64,000 bases of DNA, taken from the NCBI RefSeq assembly GCF_963675165.1, contig NC_087387.1, forward strand, positions 6,086,558-6,150,557, given 5' to 3'. Positions 36,501-48,188 of this stretch are shown in pieces. This stretch comes from Halichondria panicea. Lineage: Eukaryota; Porifera; Demospongiae; Suberitida; Halichondriidae. The notes under the pieces were generated by a model. The model was not told where the DNA came from. It searched no databases and was given only the letters and a program-made list of their open reading frames with translations. Each line of letters begins with the position of its first letter. Position 1 is the stretch's first letter. The translations under genes and the position numbers were made by a program.

Positions 36501-37788
36501 AAATAGCTCGCTATACGCTACCTCACACCCCCCACACCTTACACACAGGCGGCTCCTATCACAGTCAGCAGCTGGCCCCCCTCACACGTCACACTTCAGT
36601 CCGCAGCACCCTCAGCGAGAGACTCGACTATCAGGAGGAGGAGGAGTTCTTGCAGAGGGGGCTTCCCCCTAAGAATGGTGAGTGGGCGGGGTGTACTACA
36701 TGTACGATCATAACGAAGATTAGTATACTTCTCCAAATTGGATTTTTTTCGATACCTAACTTGTTTTTAACTGTGACGGCTAGATTAGCATTGCTCTACA
36801 CGTGTACTGTATGTATGACAAATATAGTGTTAACAAATTATTATCTTATCACCCCAGCCAGTATTACCATGCCTCCCTCCCTCCTTCCAGACAAGCCTAA
36901 CTCCAACCCGGAGATTGAGCTTATAGGCACATTTGAGACTCAGTTGAGCTCCATGAAGGAAGACCTGGCCAGCAAGCAACAGATGCTGTCCATGTATGAG
37001 ACCTCAATGGCAGACCTCAGCTCCAAGGTGCATCATCTCAAGAAAACACTCGACGAAAAGGTGAGGAGATTACTGACTAGTTTACTGAGGAGATTGGAAC
37101 CTAGGCTGTGACTATACTAAAGAGATTAATTGCTGATTTTTAGCGTTTTCATTAGCTTAATATATTGGTTAACCCCCAGGACCGGGAGATACGTCAGCTC
37201 ACGGATGAGAAGGACAGTGTGGTGATGCAACCTCATTGGTTCGATCTAGATGGACGGAGTCTCGCCAGTCGCGCTGCCTCTGTTAACGAGGTGTTGTCTG
37301 ATGGCTGTCTGTCAGACTCAGCCATGGATAGCGGAGTGAAGGGAGGAAAGAAGAAGAAGAAGAGTTGGAAGGTGTGTGGGTGTGTGCGTGCGAACTATAT
37401 TATTTTGTGTTCTGATTGTCCAATACAAAACTATAATTGCAATAGCTCTCTGAATTACCTTTCCATATTTGTCAGCACAAGCAAAGGCTATAGAATTCCG
37501 AATTCAGATGTTTTTGGGAGCTATGTTTGTAATTATATTCTAGCATGCAGTAGCTGATTGTTTGATGAGAGGTAATCACTTCACTACACTACACACATGT
37601 GCAGTTCTTCAAGAAGTCCAAAGGCAGCAAAGATAAGGATCATCTCTCTCCCTCAATGGACACAGAGTCCATCATGAGTGGTCGCTCCTCCTCCAGCAGG
37701 TTAGGGCTCCGGAGGACACTCTCTGCCAAGCGGAAGACACCGTGAGTGTGGGGTGTGTGTGGGAGTGGGTGTGGGAGTGTGTGTGTGC

Positions 37789-37830
<42 letters not shown>

Positions 37831-40556
37831 CCTAGAAGGTCGTTTAGATCAGTACAACTTTCAATCTCTTTTTCACTTCATGCAGTGATCTGATGAGCAT
37901 CTCCGAGTATGTGGGACCACGATATAGAGACCCTGATGTAAGTCACACATCACACACACACACACGCCCACTCACACACACACTCAACCCACACGCCCAC
38001 TCACACAGACCAAGTCCACGTACACAATGGATGCTCGCAGTGAGTACGCTATGCCATTACCCATGATCTGGGCAGACGAGGCCATCACTGGTAGGTCATG
38101 TGACTATAATGTATTATGTACGGTGTCATGTGATGATTTTGTCTATGCAGTCTACATTGATGAAAGTCCTGGTGCAAAGGTCAAAGTTTACCTACAACCC
38201 GAACTTGATGAACCCATTCCCGTTGTCAACGACAGTGGTTTCTATGGTGGTGATGGTCTCAGTCGTCATAGCAGCAACAGCAGCGGTTTACATAGGGACA
38301 GTTGCAGCAGTGACATAGTAACAGAGGGCGGGCTCATTCTGGGTACGCTCAGTGTGGCCCCCGAGACTAGCTGGGTTACCATGGATACCAAGATCGGCAA
38401 TATTTTCATGGTGAGTTAAAGTAAACATAATTTATTTATTGTAGTATAATAAAAAAACCAAAATTCTATAAAATTATTGTTTCACCCTGTGCCACGCCCC
38501 CCTCCTCCAGCACCACCTCAATGCTACGGACCAGGAAGGGTACCTCGGAATAACAGAAGACTCTATCTATTGCTATTTGATGGGAGACCAACGTAGAGCT
38601 ATTGGAAATGCACTTCTTCCTTTGATGACCCCTTACCAGGCCATCTCAGAGAGCAGCGAAGTCAGGATACTAATGAGAGGTAATCAGGATATTCTAGTAT
38701 ACTATTATAGATGGCCTTGCATACTCATAAAAATTAAATAATATTTATACGTGGCACGTGTTGATGTTTTACATCGTGCTTCCGACCAATCAGGTTCAAC
38801 GCAGGAGTCATGTGACTCGTTGGCCTACAAGACGCTCATGAATACTGAATCTTTACAAAGCTACATGAACATGCTCCAAGATACGCACTGGTTGGTTGTC
38901 ATGGGAACAAAGGGAACTTGTAAAACCAGTTTGGCGACTGGTTTGGCACGTCACCTCTCGTTGTGTGTGGGTTGTGATGGTGTGGAGGAGACAGAAAGAG
39001 TGGGCGGGGAGATTGTGAGCTTCAACCTGGACAAGGACGGCATGGAGGTGGGTGTGGTCTGTTATATAGTCACTGCGCGGGGCTGCATGTAATGGGACGT
39101 GGGGTATCGAGATTTTGTCCCTAGTGATTATAATTAGTATGATGCTATAATTATGAATGCATATTCTAGTGACATTAGCAACTGTTACTATGTAACTCTG
39201 TATATCACAGAATGCTCTCAAGTACATCAAGAACGACCTGGTCAAGAGGACACAGCTGTAAGTAGCGGAGACACACCCACAAGCACGGGACCTACCATTA
39301 AAATAGTGCATCTTTCTTCAACTGCCATATATATAGTACCGTTGGTCTAAACGTTGATTTCCTGACTTTCTGATTAGAGGGAGGCCTTTTTTGGCCTGTT
39401 TCTGACAAAGTCTTTTTCTGAAATAGAAAACTAAACACCGATACAGCATATTCCACATTTGAGCATACCATTTAAACGGGGTCCTTCCAGACAATTAATA
39501 TTTTTGTACCCTCAGAACTCTATATATAGTTACAGAGCCGATTTTAAAATGAAGAGATCATGCACACACACCCACACCACACACCCACACCACACACACA
39601 CACCCACACCACACACACACACCCACACACACCTACACCACATATACACACCCACACCACACACACAGGCCCCTCCCACCTCCCATTCTCCTGTTGGAGG
39701 ACATATACGAGTGTGCTCAGTTGGAACAGATATTTGTAGCAGCCACACCCCTTGCCCGGCGGCCCTACATCATTGCCACTCTGTGCTCTAGTGGGACCAG
39801 TAAGGGGATTCCCCTACACCAGCTACTCTTCCATCATCAAATAAGGTGAGTCCTCCCTCACTAGCTAACAGTGAGTGCCCGTAACAATTAATTTTGTGGC
39901 CCTGTGAAAGGCCTTATCTAGTGTAGATCAAAATATCGGGAAGAAGTGTGCATGTACCGTAGTAGCCTAGTTTAGTGTTTTCTTCAAACATTTCCTGTTT
40001 TGATAGCTAACTTTGAGTGCCTGTAACTTGAATTGAATTTGGTATTTCACAATAATAATGATGATAGGTCTATCTAATGGTGTGTTTAGATAGTGATTGC
40101 TTTCCGATATCTTCCACTCTTACTCCCACCTACTGTATACCCCCTCTGTGTTATAGGGTGGTGACCTGCAACCCATCGACTGAGCCTGTGGTAGGGATAC
40201 TAGCAAGAACACTGCGCAAACAAGTCTACCAACTGAAGGCCACCACCAGGTAATGTACAGTGTAGTTAGCAATGCAATCATTAGTGTGTCCATAGTGTTG
40301 TAAGTCGTAGCTATTTTACATGTGACTAAAGAAATCATGGACACGGTCATCTATATGTGTAATAGCAAGAGTTTCTAATAAACTCTTGGTTGTAGTGTTT
40401 CAAAGGTCATGCACATGATCTAACTGACTTGTCACTTTCATGATCATTGTAGAGCTAGCAGCATTACAACATTTGTATCCTTGTTACCGGGAACTATAAT
40501 AATAGCTCCTGCTAAAAACACTCAATACATAATTAATTTCTAATACCCCACCCCCT

Positions 40557-40608
<52 letters not shown>

Positions 40609-40649
40609 ACACACACTCACTCACACACACACACTCACACACACACACA

Positions 40650-40701
<52 letters not shown>

Positions 40702-42642
40702 CAGTGAGGTTGAGAGTGTGGCTGAACGACTAGTCAACTGGCTACCATACCTTCACGATCACCTCAATCAGTTCATCAACAAGTTCCACTCCAACAATGT
40801 TAACCTGGGCCCCCGGGTGTTCATGGGCTGCCCCCTCCATCAGTCCGCTAACGAGTTGGAGGCGTGGTTTCTGAACCTATGGAACTACTTCATCATCCCC
40901 TACCTCATGGGCACCATTATGGCCGGAATTGAGGTGTGTAGGGGTTAATAAATATGGCTATATAATTGAGGTGTGCAGGGGTTAATAAATATGGCTATAT
41001 AATTGAGGTGTGCAGGGGTTAATAAATATGCCGGGCCATTATTAGGAATACATTTCCGAATTGATGCTTGTATACACACACACACACACACACTCTCCAC
41101 CTCCACACATACGCCCACACTCACACTCCACCTCCACACATACGCCCACACAGACGTACACTGCTGACCCGCACATGATATGGACCGATGTGAGGGAGTG
41201 GGTCATCGAAATGTATCCATGGCAACCATCTATGAACATCAGCAAGCTACGCACACTCAACCCTGAAGACGTTGGCTGGAATCACGGTGAGTTATAGAGC
41301 TAGAGCTTGCAACTGGACTATCAGGAGCACATTACAGAAAGAGCGTTTAAGTCTACATTAGCCTCGATTCCAGGCCGATTAAAATACGGCCTGGTACCTA
41401 TTGCAGGGGTGATAGTGCGCATGCGTTAGTTTATTCTTCAGAATAATTATGGTGAATCCCCTTTTTTCTTTCTCTCATCTATTTTCAATCTTTGTACATC
41501 AGCTTAGCTCTCTCTATTGCGTTGTTCCAGAAGGCTTTCACACTAGTCTGAAGCCAAAAGAGGCTCTTATCTACCTCTATAACGATACGTTGTATGGTCA
41601 GGATGTCTTACCTTGGATCTGTACAGGTTATGGGAAGTGTATGGTGCCTCAAACTGCTACTTGCGAAGACAACCCGGCTATAGGACTATCCTAGACGTAG
41701 ATGAGAGCCTCTTCTGTCTTAAAACTAGTGTTCAAGCCTTCTAGACCAACGCAATAGACGGCATAAGCCACAGCTTCACAGAACTCAGTCATAGAGATAG
41801 GGTTTTACGGAACAATTCTTAGTAATTTCCTGTGTAATTTACTAAGGTTTTACGTTCGTAGTACGATTACCCATATTCTGGGTAATTTGAAGCGCATGCG
41901 CACTATCACCCCTGCAATAGGTACCAGGCCGTATTTTAATCGGCCTTGAATCGAGGCTAAGTCTACATGGGTTTGGAAATCACATCTCGTGTGTTTTCCT
42001 AAACGCCGCATTACCTTATGTAAAGTGTGTAAGTACTGTGTACATAAATTAAAACTGCGGTCAGCCTGTGAATATCATTATGAACAGATATTGTTCAGAA
42101 AGAGCTAGCTAGATCTTTGATGGATGTTGGTATACATCATGGGAGGGACTGTCATCGGTGAGGTACAGAAAGTTCTGAAATAGGAGCATATCCAGTAACT
42201 TTGTAAAGAGAAAGTTAGACTAACACATACAAGGCGTTTTGTTTTTGCAGTAGGGAGTCTTACTGGGGTTCTTAGAAGAGAGAGCTTACTACCATGCCTA
42301 TAGTTAACTGATATGCGTTGGTAAATGTGCACCGTCAGCTCAATTAGCACTCGCTCGCAGACCCACTTAGCGGTTTTGCATATAAGGTCATGCTTTGCAA
42401 ACATGCATGAGATGCGATTCCCGAGTTAAGACGCTCCTTCTGTAATGTGCTCCTGATGATTATATGATTACTTTCGGATGAATTGTTTAATTAATTTGGC
42501 ATTAACATTCTGTTTTGAGTGCTCATTATTCATCTGATTATTGTTTCAACCTTTGTTACCTCCCCTTGTAGCGGTGAGACCTCAACAGAACCGGCTCATG
42601 ATACTCAAGGATGAAGACACTCGCTCGCTACTGCACGCCTAA
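23993..42642 (+). CDS. Neuron navigator (NAV/UNC-53) homologue
   Basis: Twenty-six exons, 4929 nt, 1642 residues. Exons: 23993-24043, 29730-29847, 30542-30585, 31710-31782, 31885-32049, 32234-32440, 32829-33206, 33403-33513, 33727-35126, 35315-35426, 35703-35744, 36549-36677, 36858-37060 (or from 36891), 37180-37371, 37605-37741, 37886-37937, 38009-38090, 38151-38410, 38511-38679, 38794-39047, 39211-39257, 39669-39845, 40157-40249, 40705-40933, 41154-41286, 42572-42642. Calponin-homology domain at about 18-105 ([37 protein letters not shown]). Then a long Ser/Thr/Pro/Lys-rich region, a coiled coil at about 960-1030 ([20 protein letters not shown]) and an AAA-type module ([16 protein letters not shown] at about 1340; LLLLEDIYE at about 1416; [22 protein letters not shown]). 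NAVs bind microtubule plus ends and actin regulators and guide cell migration. Most introns of the first third are phase 1. Confidence 0.93.
26398..26563. repeat. 43-bp minisatellite, about four copies
   Basis: Unit starts 'gcctggctaatgtgtgagag' and ends 'gccaagtgcctgct', nearly identical between copies, in NAV intron 1. Confidence 0.95.
27082..27262. repeat. 34-bp minisatellite, about five copies
   Basis: Unit 'accgtatgttgaggctggtc' plus 'atgtgacccagtgt', with small substitutions, in NAV intron 1. Confidence 0.95.
27450..27501. repeat. TG microsatellite
   Basis: About 26 TG dinucleotides in NAV intron 1. Confidence 0.95.
27665..27895. repeat. About 72-bp minisatellite, three copies
   Basis: Unit includes 'accttatagaccaggacagc' and 'cagccctagttctgcctccc'; the third copy is slightly shifted at its end. 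Confidence 0.95.
30987..31212 (+). mobile_element. Candidate tRNA-derived SINE with a terminal hairpin
   Basis: An A-box-like 'gtggccttgtggttagggtg' near 30992 and a B-box-like 'gggtttgattcc' near 31044 are about 50 bp apart, as in an internal Pol III promoter. The 3' end carries a strong hairpin ('gtcgcctggtttctgtgaaa' against 'tttcacggaaactgggcgac', about 31156-31200). No intact tRNA fold was found, so it is not a tRNA gene. Lies in NAV intron 3. Confidence 0.45.
40558..40697. repeat. CA microsatellite in NAV intron 23
   Basis: About 140 bp of CA with scattered 'ctcac' interruptions, ending at the acceptor of NAV exon 24 (acatgtacag). Confidence 0.95.
40931..41033. repeat. 37-bp minisatellite made from the NAV exon 24 donor
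   Basis: The unit 'gaggtgtgtaggggttaata…' occurs 2.7 times. Its first copy spans the exon end GAG|GTGTGT (donor at 40934). The same GAG|GTGTGC context recurs at 40971 and 41008, so two extra donor-like sites follow the real one. Confidence 0.92.
41359..41959. mobile_element. Complete long-arm foldback element with 9-bp target duplication
   Basis: Ends TAGCCTCGAT…ATCGAGGCTA, flanked by the direct repeat agtctacat (41350-41358 and 41960-41968). The outer arms are near-perfect for about 60 bp (tagcctcgattccaggccga, then the GC-rich 'gcgcatgcgc' motif), and inner sequences (about 41505-41575 against 41695-41755) also pair. The 601-bp element has no transposase. The 9-bp duplication is the size typical of Mutator-like elements. 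Lies in NAV intron 25. Confidence 0.9.
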
Positions 42643-43252
42643 CTCTCACTGATTGGTCGCTGGTAGTTATATATATATAGCTGCTACTGCACAGACCCAC
42701 TCTCAATGTATGTACAGGTCGTGTGTGTGTGTGTGCACTTACTCTTTCACTGTTTGTATTAATTTTTGTATTATGTATTTGCAATGTACATTACACCGAT
42801 AAAAATGCTTTTAATGGTGCATGCATTTTATACATGTGGTATATTGCCGTCCTTATTATTTTGCTGTTTCGACGTCACAAAGATTTTATATAGCAAACAT
42901 TTCGCATGAAATAAGGTGAAAGAACAAATATTCAGTATTTTAACATCATTATGCAAAAACTTAATGTAATGATCTTTACCAAAAATGGATATTTAGGCGC
43001 CCAATTTATCTTTCTTAGCAGGGCCTAATGACGTCAGAACCACACCCCCTGCATAATGCCCAAGACATGTACTGCAATACTATGCCACACCTAGAATTCT
43101 CATTTACTCGATAAAATATATATAATCTCATGCATGTACGTATTAATTCCAATATCTGTTAGAGTAAATTGTACAAATGTATAACAGCAGACTGACTTAT
43201 TCTGTCTCCTAGTGTTCATTTAAAGTCAGGAGCTCGAGTCAAGTCCATTTTT
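42643..43252. other. Gap between NAV and the convergent NTPase gene
   Basis: The 3' flanks of two convergent genes. AT-rich, with a short TG tract at 42721-42735. No gene, RNA or element recognised. Confidence 0.5.
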
Positions 43253-45124
43253 TCAGGGCCCACTGTTCAATTTGCGGGAGATCTTGATTAGCAAGAACCT
43301 CCTTTGATCCTTCATACTTTTGTTGCTGTACTCTGTTGGACGTAACACAAAATACACTCGAAGCGTCTTTAGTTTCAATGCATCTCTGACTGTGAACAGA
43401 CCATCCTTTTTCAAATTATGTTTTCTGCTTATAGTTATTTGAAATGCAAAACCATATCTTCTCCATCAACCCATATAGAGTCGACAGATGGAAACGTCTT
43501 ACTCTTCGGCAATAGGTATTTGGGTTTGTTGGTTTTTGTTTGGAAATTTTGGAGATCTTCAAACAAAACGAATTCGGGTTCTTTTAGCGTCAACGGCATT
43601 TCTTCCTCGCTCCCCAATTTTCGGGTTAAAAACTTTCCACCCTTTTTAAGTCGTCCGTGTGAGATTGCTTCAAACAGTTGTCCAACACAGGCATCACCTG
43701 ATGCATAAGTGTTGATGAAATCGACTGCATGTACATAACAACTCATTTCTATTTTCTGCATAACATATTCCAATATGAACTCCGAGGCAAATGATGTATC
43801 GTATGAGGTGTAATCGCTGCTTACATCCATATGATATATTTTGTGGCCAATAGTTTCATCACCCCCAGATTTGAATGCTAGTTCGTATATTTTCACTTCT
43901 TTAATTGCATTAACTGCTCGGTGCAATACCGCTTGATCAAGGTCTTCATCAAGAATGTACCGAGGAATACCACCCCAAACACGGAACCTATCTGAAACAT
44001 CCATATCAACTGGTGCGATCTTCTTGAGCTCGTCCACAGTCCATGTGGGCATGTATAAGCATTTGAGAGGTTTCTTTTGCTTCTGAAAGTTCTTATAGTT
44101 ACTCTCTCTCGGTGAGGTGTAGACAATCGTTATTGCATTGGAAAGAAGAGTAGGCTCTTTTCCATTTGTTGAACAATCGTATAAAAATAAAGTACAGAAA
44201 CTATACAAGGCCAAAGCCACGCTCTCATCACTAGATTGATAGCCGTCTTCATTGAAGACACATTTTATACCCAAGTTGGGGTTCTCATAGACAATGGCTG
44301 TATACGGTGACGTCGAAAGATTCTTTAGCGACATGATCAGCTCGAATAAAGAAAACCATGACTTGCCAATGCCAGGGTTTCCTGATATAATGATGTGTTT
44401 TCCTGCATACTGATGGTGTATTAAGTCATGTAGGATTTTATACGACTCTCGAACATAAATTTTAATTTCGCCGCCATATGGTAAATTGAGCGCAAGAAAA
44501 CCATCATCGTTGATTTTGCTGGACCTCAAAGAATCATTGAAACGGTTAAATTCTAGATAAAGAAACGTACAGTAGGAGTGGGGTTATGCACAAGCTACTG
44601 CCTTTACTAATTACCTATGGTGCGTGTGTATGAGTGAGGTACAGTCTACATACTAATGACTTGGTACTGAGTCGACAGACTTTTACTTACATATTGTTGT
44701 TAGTTAGTTTTATAATCAGAATCAAGAAACTTACTTTGAGCAAACCTCAAGTTTTCTTCAGCTTGGTATTCCTGGAACATTAGATTATCATGAAATAAGT
44801 GTATCAACTTACAAGATCTGTCCTTTTCCTGGCCCACTTAGGAGGTGGAGGAGGAGGCATACCGTCATCACTGAAGGGGGGAAAAACGGTTACAAGTAGA
44901 ATCTACTAGGCTTAGCTGGTGGATTCAATCACTTTCGGATGCTTTTATAGCCATATCAAAAATTACACTATTTTGAGGTTCAGATACTGAGTCATTCGAA
45001 ATCACTCTAAAAATAAAGCACTAGATCTAGATCTATAACTTTGAAGTTTCCGTATAGCTATAGCGCATCCTAGAATCTACCAATGCTCAGACAGAGACAG
45101 TAAATCTAACCTTTGGGAGGACAT
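43253..45124 (-). CDS. Crinkler/RHS-type P-loop NTPase, frameshifted near its C-terminus
   Basis: Four exons on the minus strand: 45124-45111, 44870-44813, 44771-44735 and 44552 onward; the frames join exactly. An N-terminal proline run (PPPPPPKW) is followed by a Walker A motif in 'HIIISGNPGIGKSWFSLFEL', and later 'MPTWTVDELKKIA' and 'FRVWGGIPRYIL', a signature I know from the RHS (trypanosome) and Crinkler (oomycete and other eukaryote) NTPase modules. The frame stops at 43435 (408 residues), but the next frame continues the family's C-terminal segment to a stop at 43253. The switch lies at the run of four A at about 43446-43449 (plus strand), where one base appears to be missing. In that family the NTPase is thought to deliver a variable nuclease-type domain; none is visible here. 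Probably intact or recently broken. Confidence 0.75.
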
Positions 45125-45173
45125 CTGGAATCAGCTTTGGCCGGCCACCAAGAGGTATGTGCAGAGAAGAGCA

Positions 45174-45232
45174 TAGCCTCGATTCCAGGCCGCATGGAAA
45201 ACCTCTAGTGAGAGGGGCTGGGATCGAGGCTA
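45174..45232. mobile_element. Tiny (59-bp) TAGCCTCGAT element with 9-bp target duplication
   Basis: The same termini as the 601-bp element, with agaagagca duplicated on both sides (45165-45173, 45233-45241). It lies 50 bp upstream of the NTPase start codon, so it may sit in its 5' leader or promoter. Confidence 0.9.
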
Positions 45233-45289
45233 AGAAGAGCAGAGAAGAAGACACAGAAATGACTTTTGTCTATGACGCGACGATGACCC

Positions 45290-45555
45290 CTGTGTTCGCG
45301 GTTTTCGCGGATTGAGCCTGTTTGAGCCTCCTGTACCGCGAACATTTATACCCACGAAACTTTATGAATAGTAGGCGTGTTCAGTATTATGGATTCGAGG
45401 CTAACGGTGTGGAGGTGCTGCATGTTGATGTGCTGCAAGTTGATGTGCGCATGCGCCAAAAGGCTGGAACTTAGACTACGAAAATAAAATCCGCGAAATC
45501 CTTCGTAGAGGTCCATCCGTGAAAATTTATACCCTCGAAATATACCCGCTATAGT
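45290..45555. mobile_element. Truncated MITE with ACCCGCTATA end
   Basis: The interior and right half match the complete element at 53353-53683 ('gttcgcggttttcgcggatt', 'aaatatacccgctata'). The left terminus is missing. Confidence 0.8.
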
Positions 45556-45618
45556 ATAGTATACAGTATGCTAACTTGAGTTCATGTCATTGACCCCTGC
45601 ACTCCCTCCCATGCATGC

Positions 45619-45849
45619 ATGCAGTTTACTGTTAGCTTTGCCAGGACCATTCAACAGTTCTCATACTCTATAATCTATGACTCTATAGAATACTCAAGAT
45701 GGAACACGCTAACATTGGACACTCGTAGAATGGAGATAGAACAAATGAGGACTATAATCACTCTTTTGTTTGCATGTATAACGCCACTGTTAGTTGCATA
45801 CTTGTTTCAGATCAACCTCCCTCCTCGTTTTGCTCACCTCCTCAATTAA
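45619..45849 (+). other. Unassigned open frame with one hydrophobic segment
   Basis: A 76-codon frame following an AG acceptor-like site (45624), with one probable membrane segment (TIITLLFACITPLLVAYLFQ). I do not recognise it, and no partner exon was found. It could be a terminal exon of an unseen gene or chance. Confidence 0.2.
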
Positions 45850-46317
45850 GTCATTATTGCTGATGTCAGCCATTATTTGAGGTCAAAGTCCTTTTTTTGG
45901 GCTGACATTGCATTATTTTACCATGTGCCATGTTGCAAGTTGCATTGTGCACCAAAAATCCAGTGCGTAAAAAAATTAAATATAATTATTGTTCAGACTC
46001 TGTCCTTTTGTGTATTTTCATCAGTTAAAAAACAGGATATGACATCATCAAATAATGGGATAGTGAGTAATGAAGACCTCCCTCCCTCATCGATCGATCG
46101 GGGTTGAGCTAGTATTCTCATCTGAAACAAGTATGCAACTAACAGTGGCCTAATGTATATTAATACTATACATTATACATGCAAACAAAAGAGTAATATA
46201 CGTACGCGTATATAGTTCATAGACTAGGTTACAGATTAATTATTATAATAGCTCTATATAGTTTCTGTGTATACCTTTGCCCTATTAACTTGAAAATAAA
46301 AAATAAACTACCACTGT

Positions 46318-46700
46318 AACGTAGCCGGGGCTGTTGCCTAATGAAAGGCAAGCAGGAGGGCTGTTGTCTAATAACTAGTGAAAGGCAGCAGGAGGGCTGT
46401 TAGATACTTCACCAACGAGACCAACTGACGACGAAAAGTAACGCTCATATAATTATAGTGCTAGTGAGGTAACATTTTTTGTGGCCGCCGTGCATTATCT
46501 TTATAGAGAAGATGCTTTTGCCAATTGTTTTATAATTATAAGGAATGTTGCAAACTGCACTGTGCTATAGTGTTTCTTAGCATGTAATGTGTATTTATTA
46601 AACATAAAAAAAAAACTACCACTGTAGCCGGGGCTGTTGACTATCACAATGAAAGACTACAGGAGGGCTGTTGACTATCACAATGAAAGACTACAGGAAA
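46318..46700. repeat. Imperfect short repeats 'gccggggctgttg…'
   Basis: Two clusters (46325-46400 and 46624-46700) repeat 'ggggctgttg' with 'aatgaaag.c.a.caggagg' and are both preceded by 'aaa.aaactaccactgta'. Probably a local duplication. Confidence 0.65.
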
Positions 46701-46746
46701 GTGAGCCACGGCCGGTTTCCCGGCCACCCACTACAGCTCCGGAGCC

Positions 46747-47702
46747 CCGGTGTCATAAAATTTTAGGCCCCCATGAGATTGGGCCCCCCCGGCCTAGAAT
46801 TTTAACATTTTAGGCCCCCCATTAACAGCGCAACAGCGGTAACATTATGTGACAGTGCATTCTAAAAATACACCAATACAGTCTTCTATGGTCTTCACAG
46901 TCTATGCAGTGCCAGTTACTGAATGCAGCTCTCCTCACACACACACATTTCATGCATGTACAGTAGTATACCACTGGTCTCACAGCCATCACACTGAACC
47001 ATGTCATTCTATGAATCAGGCCTCATGCAGCACGAAGCACATAGGTGCCAACTTTCCCGAATTGGTCAAGACTGTCCAAGATTACCCTAGCTTGTCCCGA
47101 AAGGAAACTGCTATTGTGATTCCACCATGATACAACAGTTTCTCTCTTGACTTCTATCTGTGATTCCACATTACTTGAGAGCTGAGCCAGTGATGCTATT
47201 GGAGCATCCCCACAACAATTTACATCTTCTATGTATAAGAAAACATGGAGGAAGATATAAATTGTTGTCTTTGCACTGAAATTGTATGTTTTATACTTTT
47301 TTGTCCTGAAATTTGGCTGAGAAAGTAAGCACGAAGTTGCAAATATGGCGATATAGCTATGCAACAACATCGATTGTCTTACAGGCAGATCCAACATTGC
47401 AGAGCTGCATCAAAGCATTTAATTAACTCTTATAGGTAAAGCATGAGTAACTTGAAAGGTAAATCTTCCTTCACTTTGAATTCCATAATAGAATAATAAT
47501 GCAAACATTTTTGCTACTTTGATACAGAGTCTTTGCATGCATGCAGTCTCTTTGATGCTTTGTCAACTAATAGAGCTAACCTTACCATATTATAATATCT
47601 CTTTGACTTCGTTCTATCGTGCAGAAAAGGATAGCAGAAGAGGGGGGCCTAATCTCACAGTGGGGGCCTAAACATAGGGGCCCCAAAATTTTATGACACC
47701 GG
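46747..47702. mobile_element. TIR element, copy 1 (956 bp)
   Basis: Ends ccggtgtcataaaatttt and aaaattttatgacaccgg are inverted repeats. It is closely similar, base for base over most of its length, to the outer element at 51941-53977. No transposase frame. Target duplication not resolved. Confidence 0.88.
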
Positions 47703-47979
47703 CCAACAGTTTTCGAACAGATTTGTTTACTAATTCTATTTGATGCGCACCTTCGCAGCCCCTCCCCTAGAATTTAGCCACACCCCTATACATCTATGGC
47801 GCATGCGCACTAATTTATATAAAATGCTGAAGCAGAAGCTGAACCTCACATTTGCAGCAAGTTTGCAGTATCAATGTGACTGTCCATCATCTCTGAGTCT
47901 CTGCAAAAGTGAAGTGATCTCTTCAACATGTCTCTACATCTCAAGAAGCGCTACTCCACCTCTAAACCTTGCAGGTGTC

Positions 47980-48045
47980 TGTGTGTGTGTGTGTGTGTGT
48001 GTAGTGTGTGTGTGTCTGTGTGTGTGTGTGTGTCTGTGTGTGTGT

Positions 48046-48079
<34 letters not shown>

Positions 48080-48093
48080 CTGTGTGTGTGTGT

Positions 48094-48186
<93 letters not shown>
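47980..48186. repeat. TG microsatellite (about 200 bp)
   Basis: Long TG tract with occasional tctg interruptions. The reading frames of repeated Val-Cys it produces are artefacts. Confidence 0.97.

Positions 48187-48188
<2 letters not shown>

Noticed and set aside
41449-41694. 81-codon frame inside the foldback element
   Set aside because: Lies between inverted arms, no transposase motifs; likely chance.
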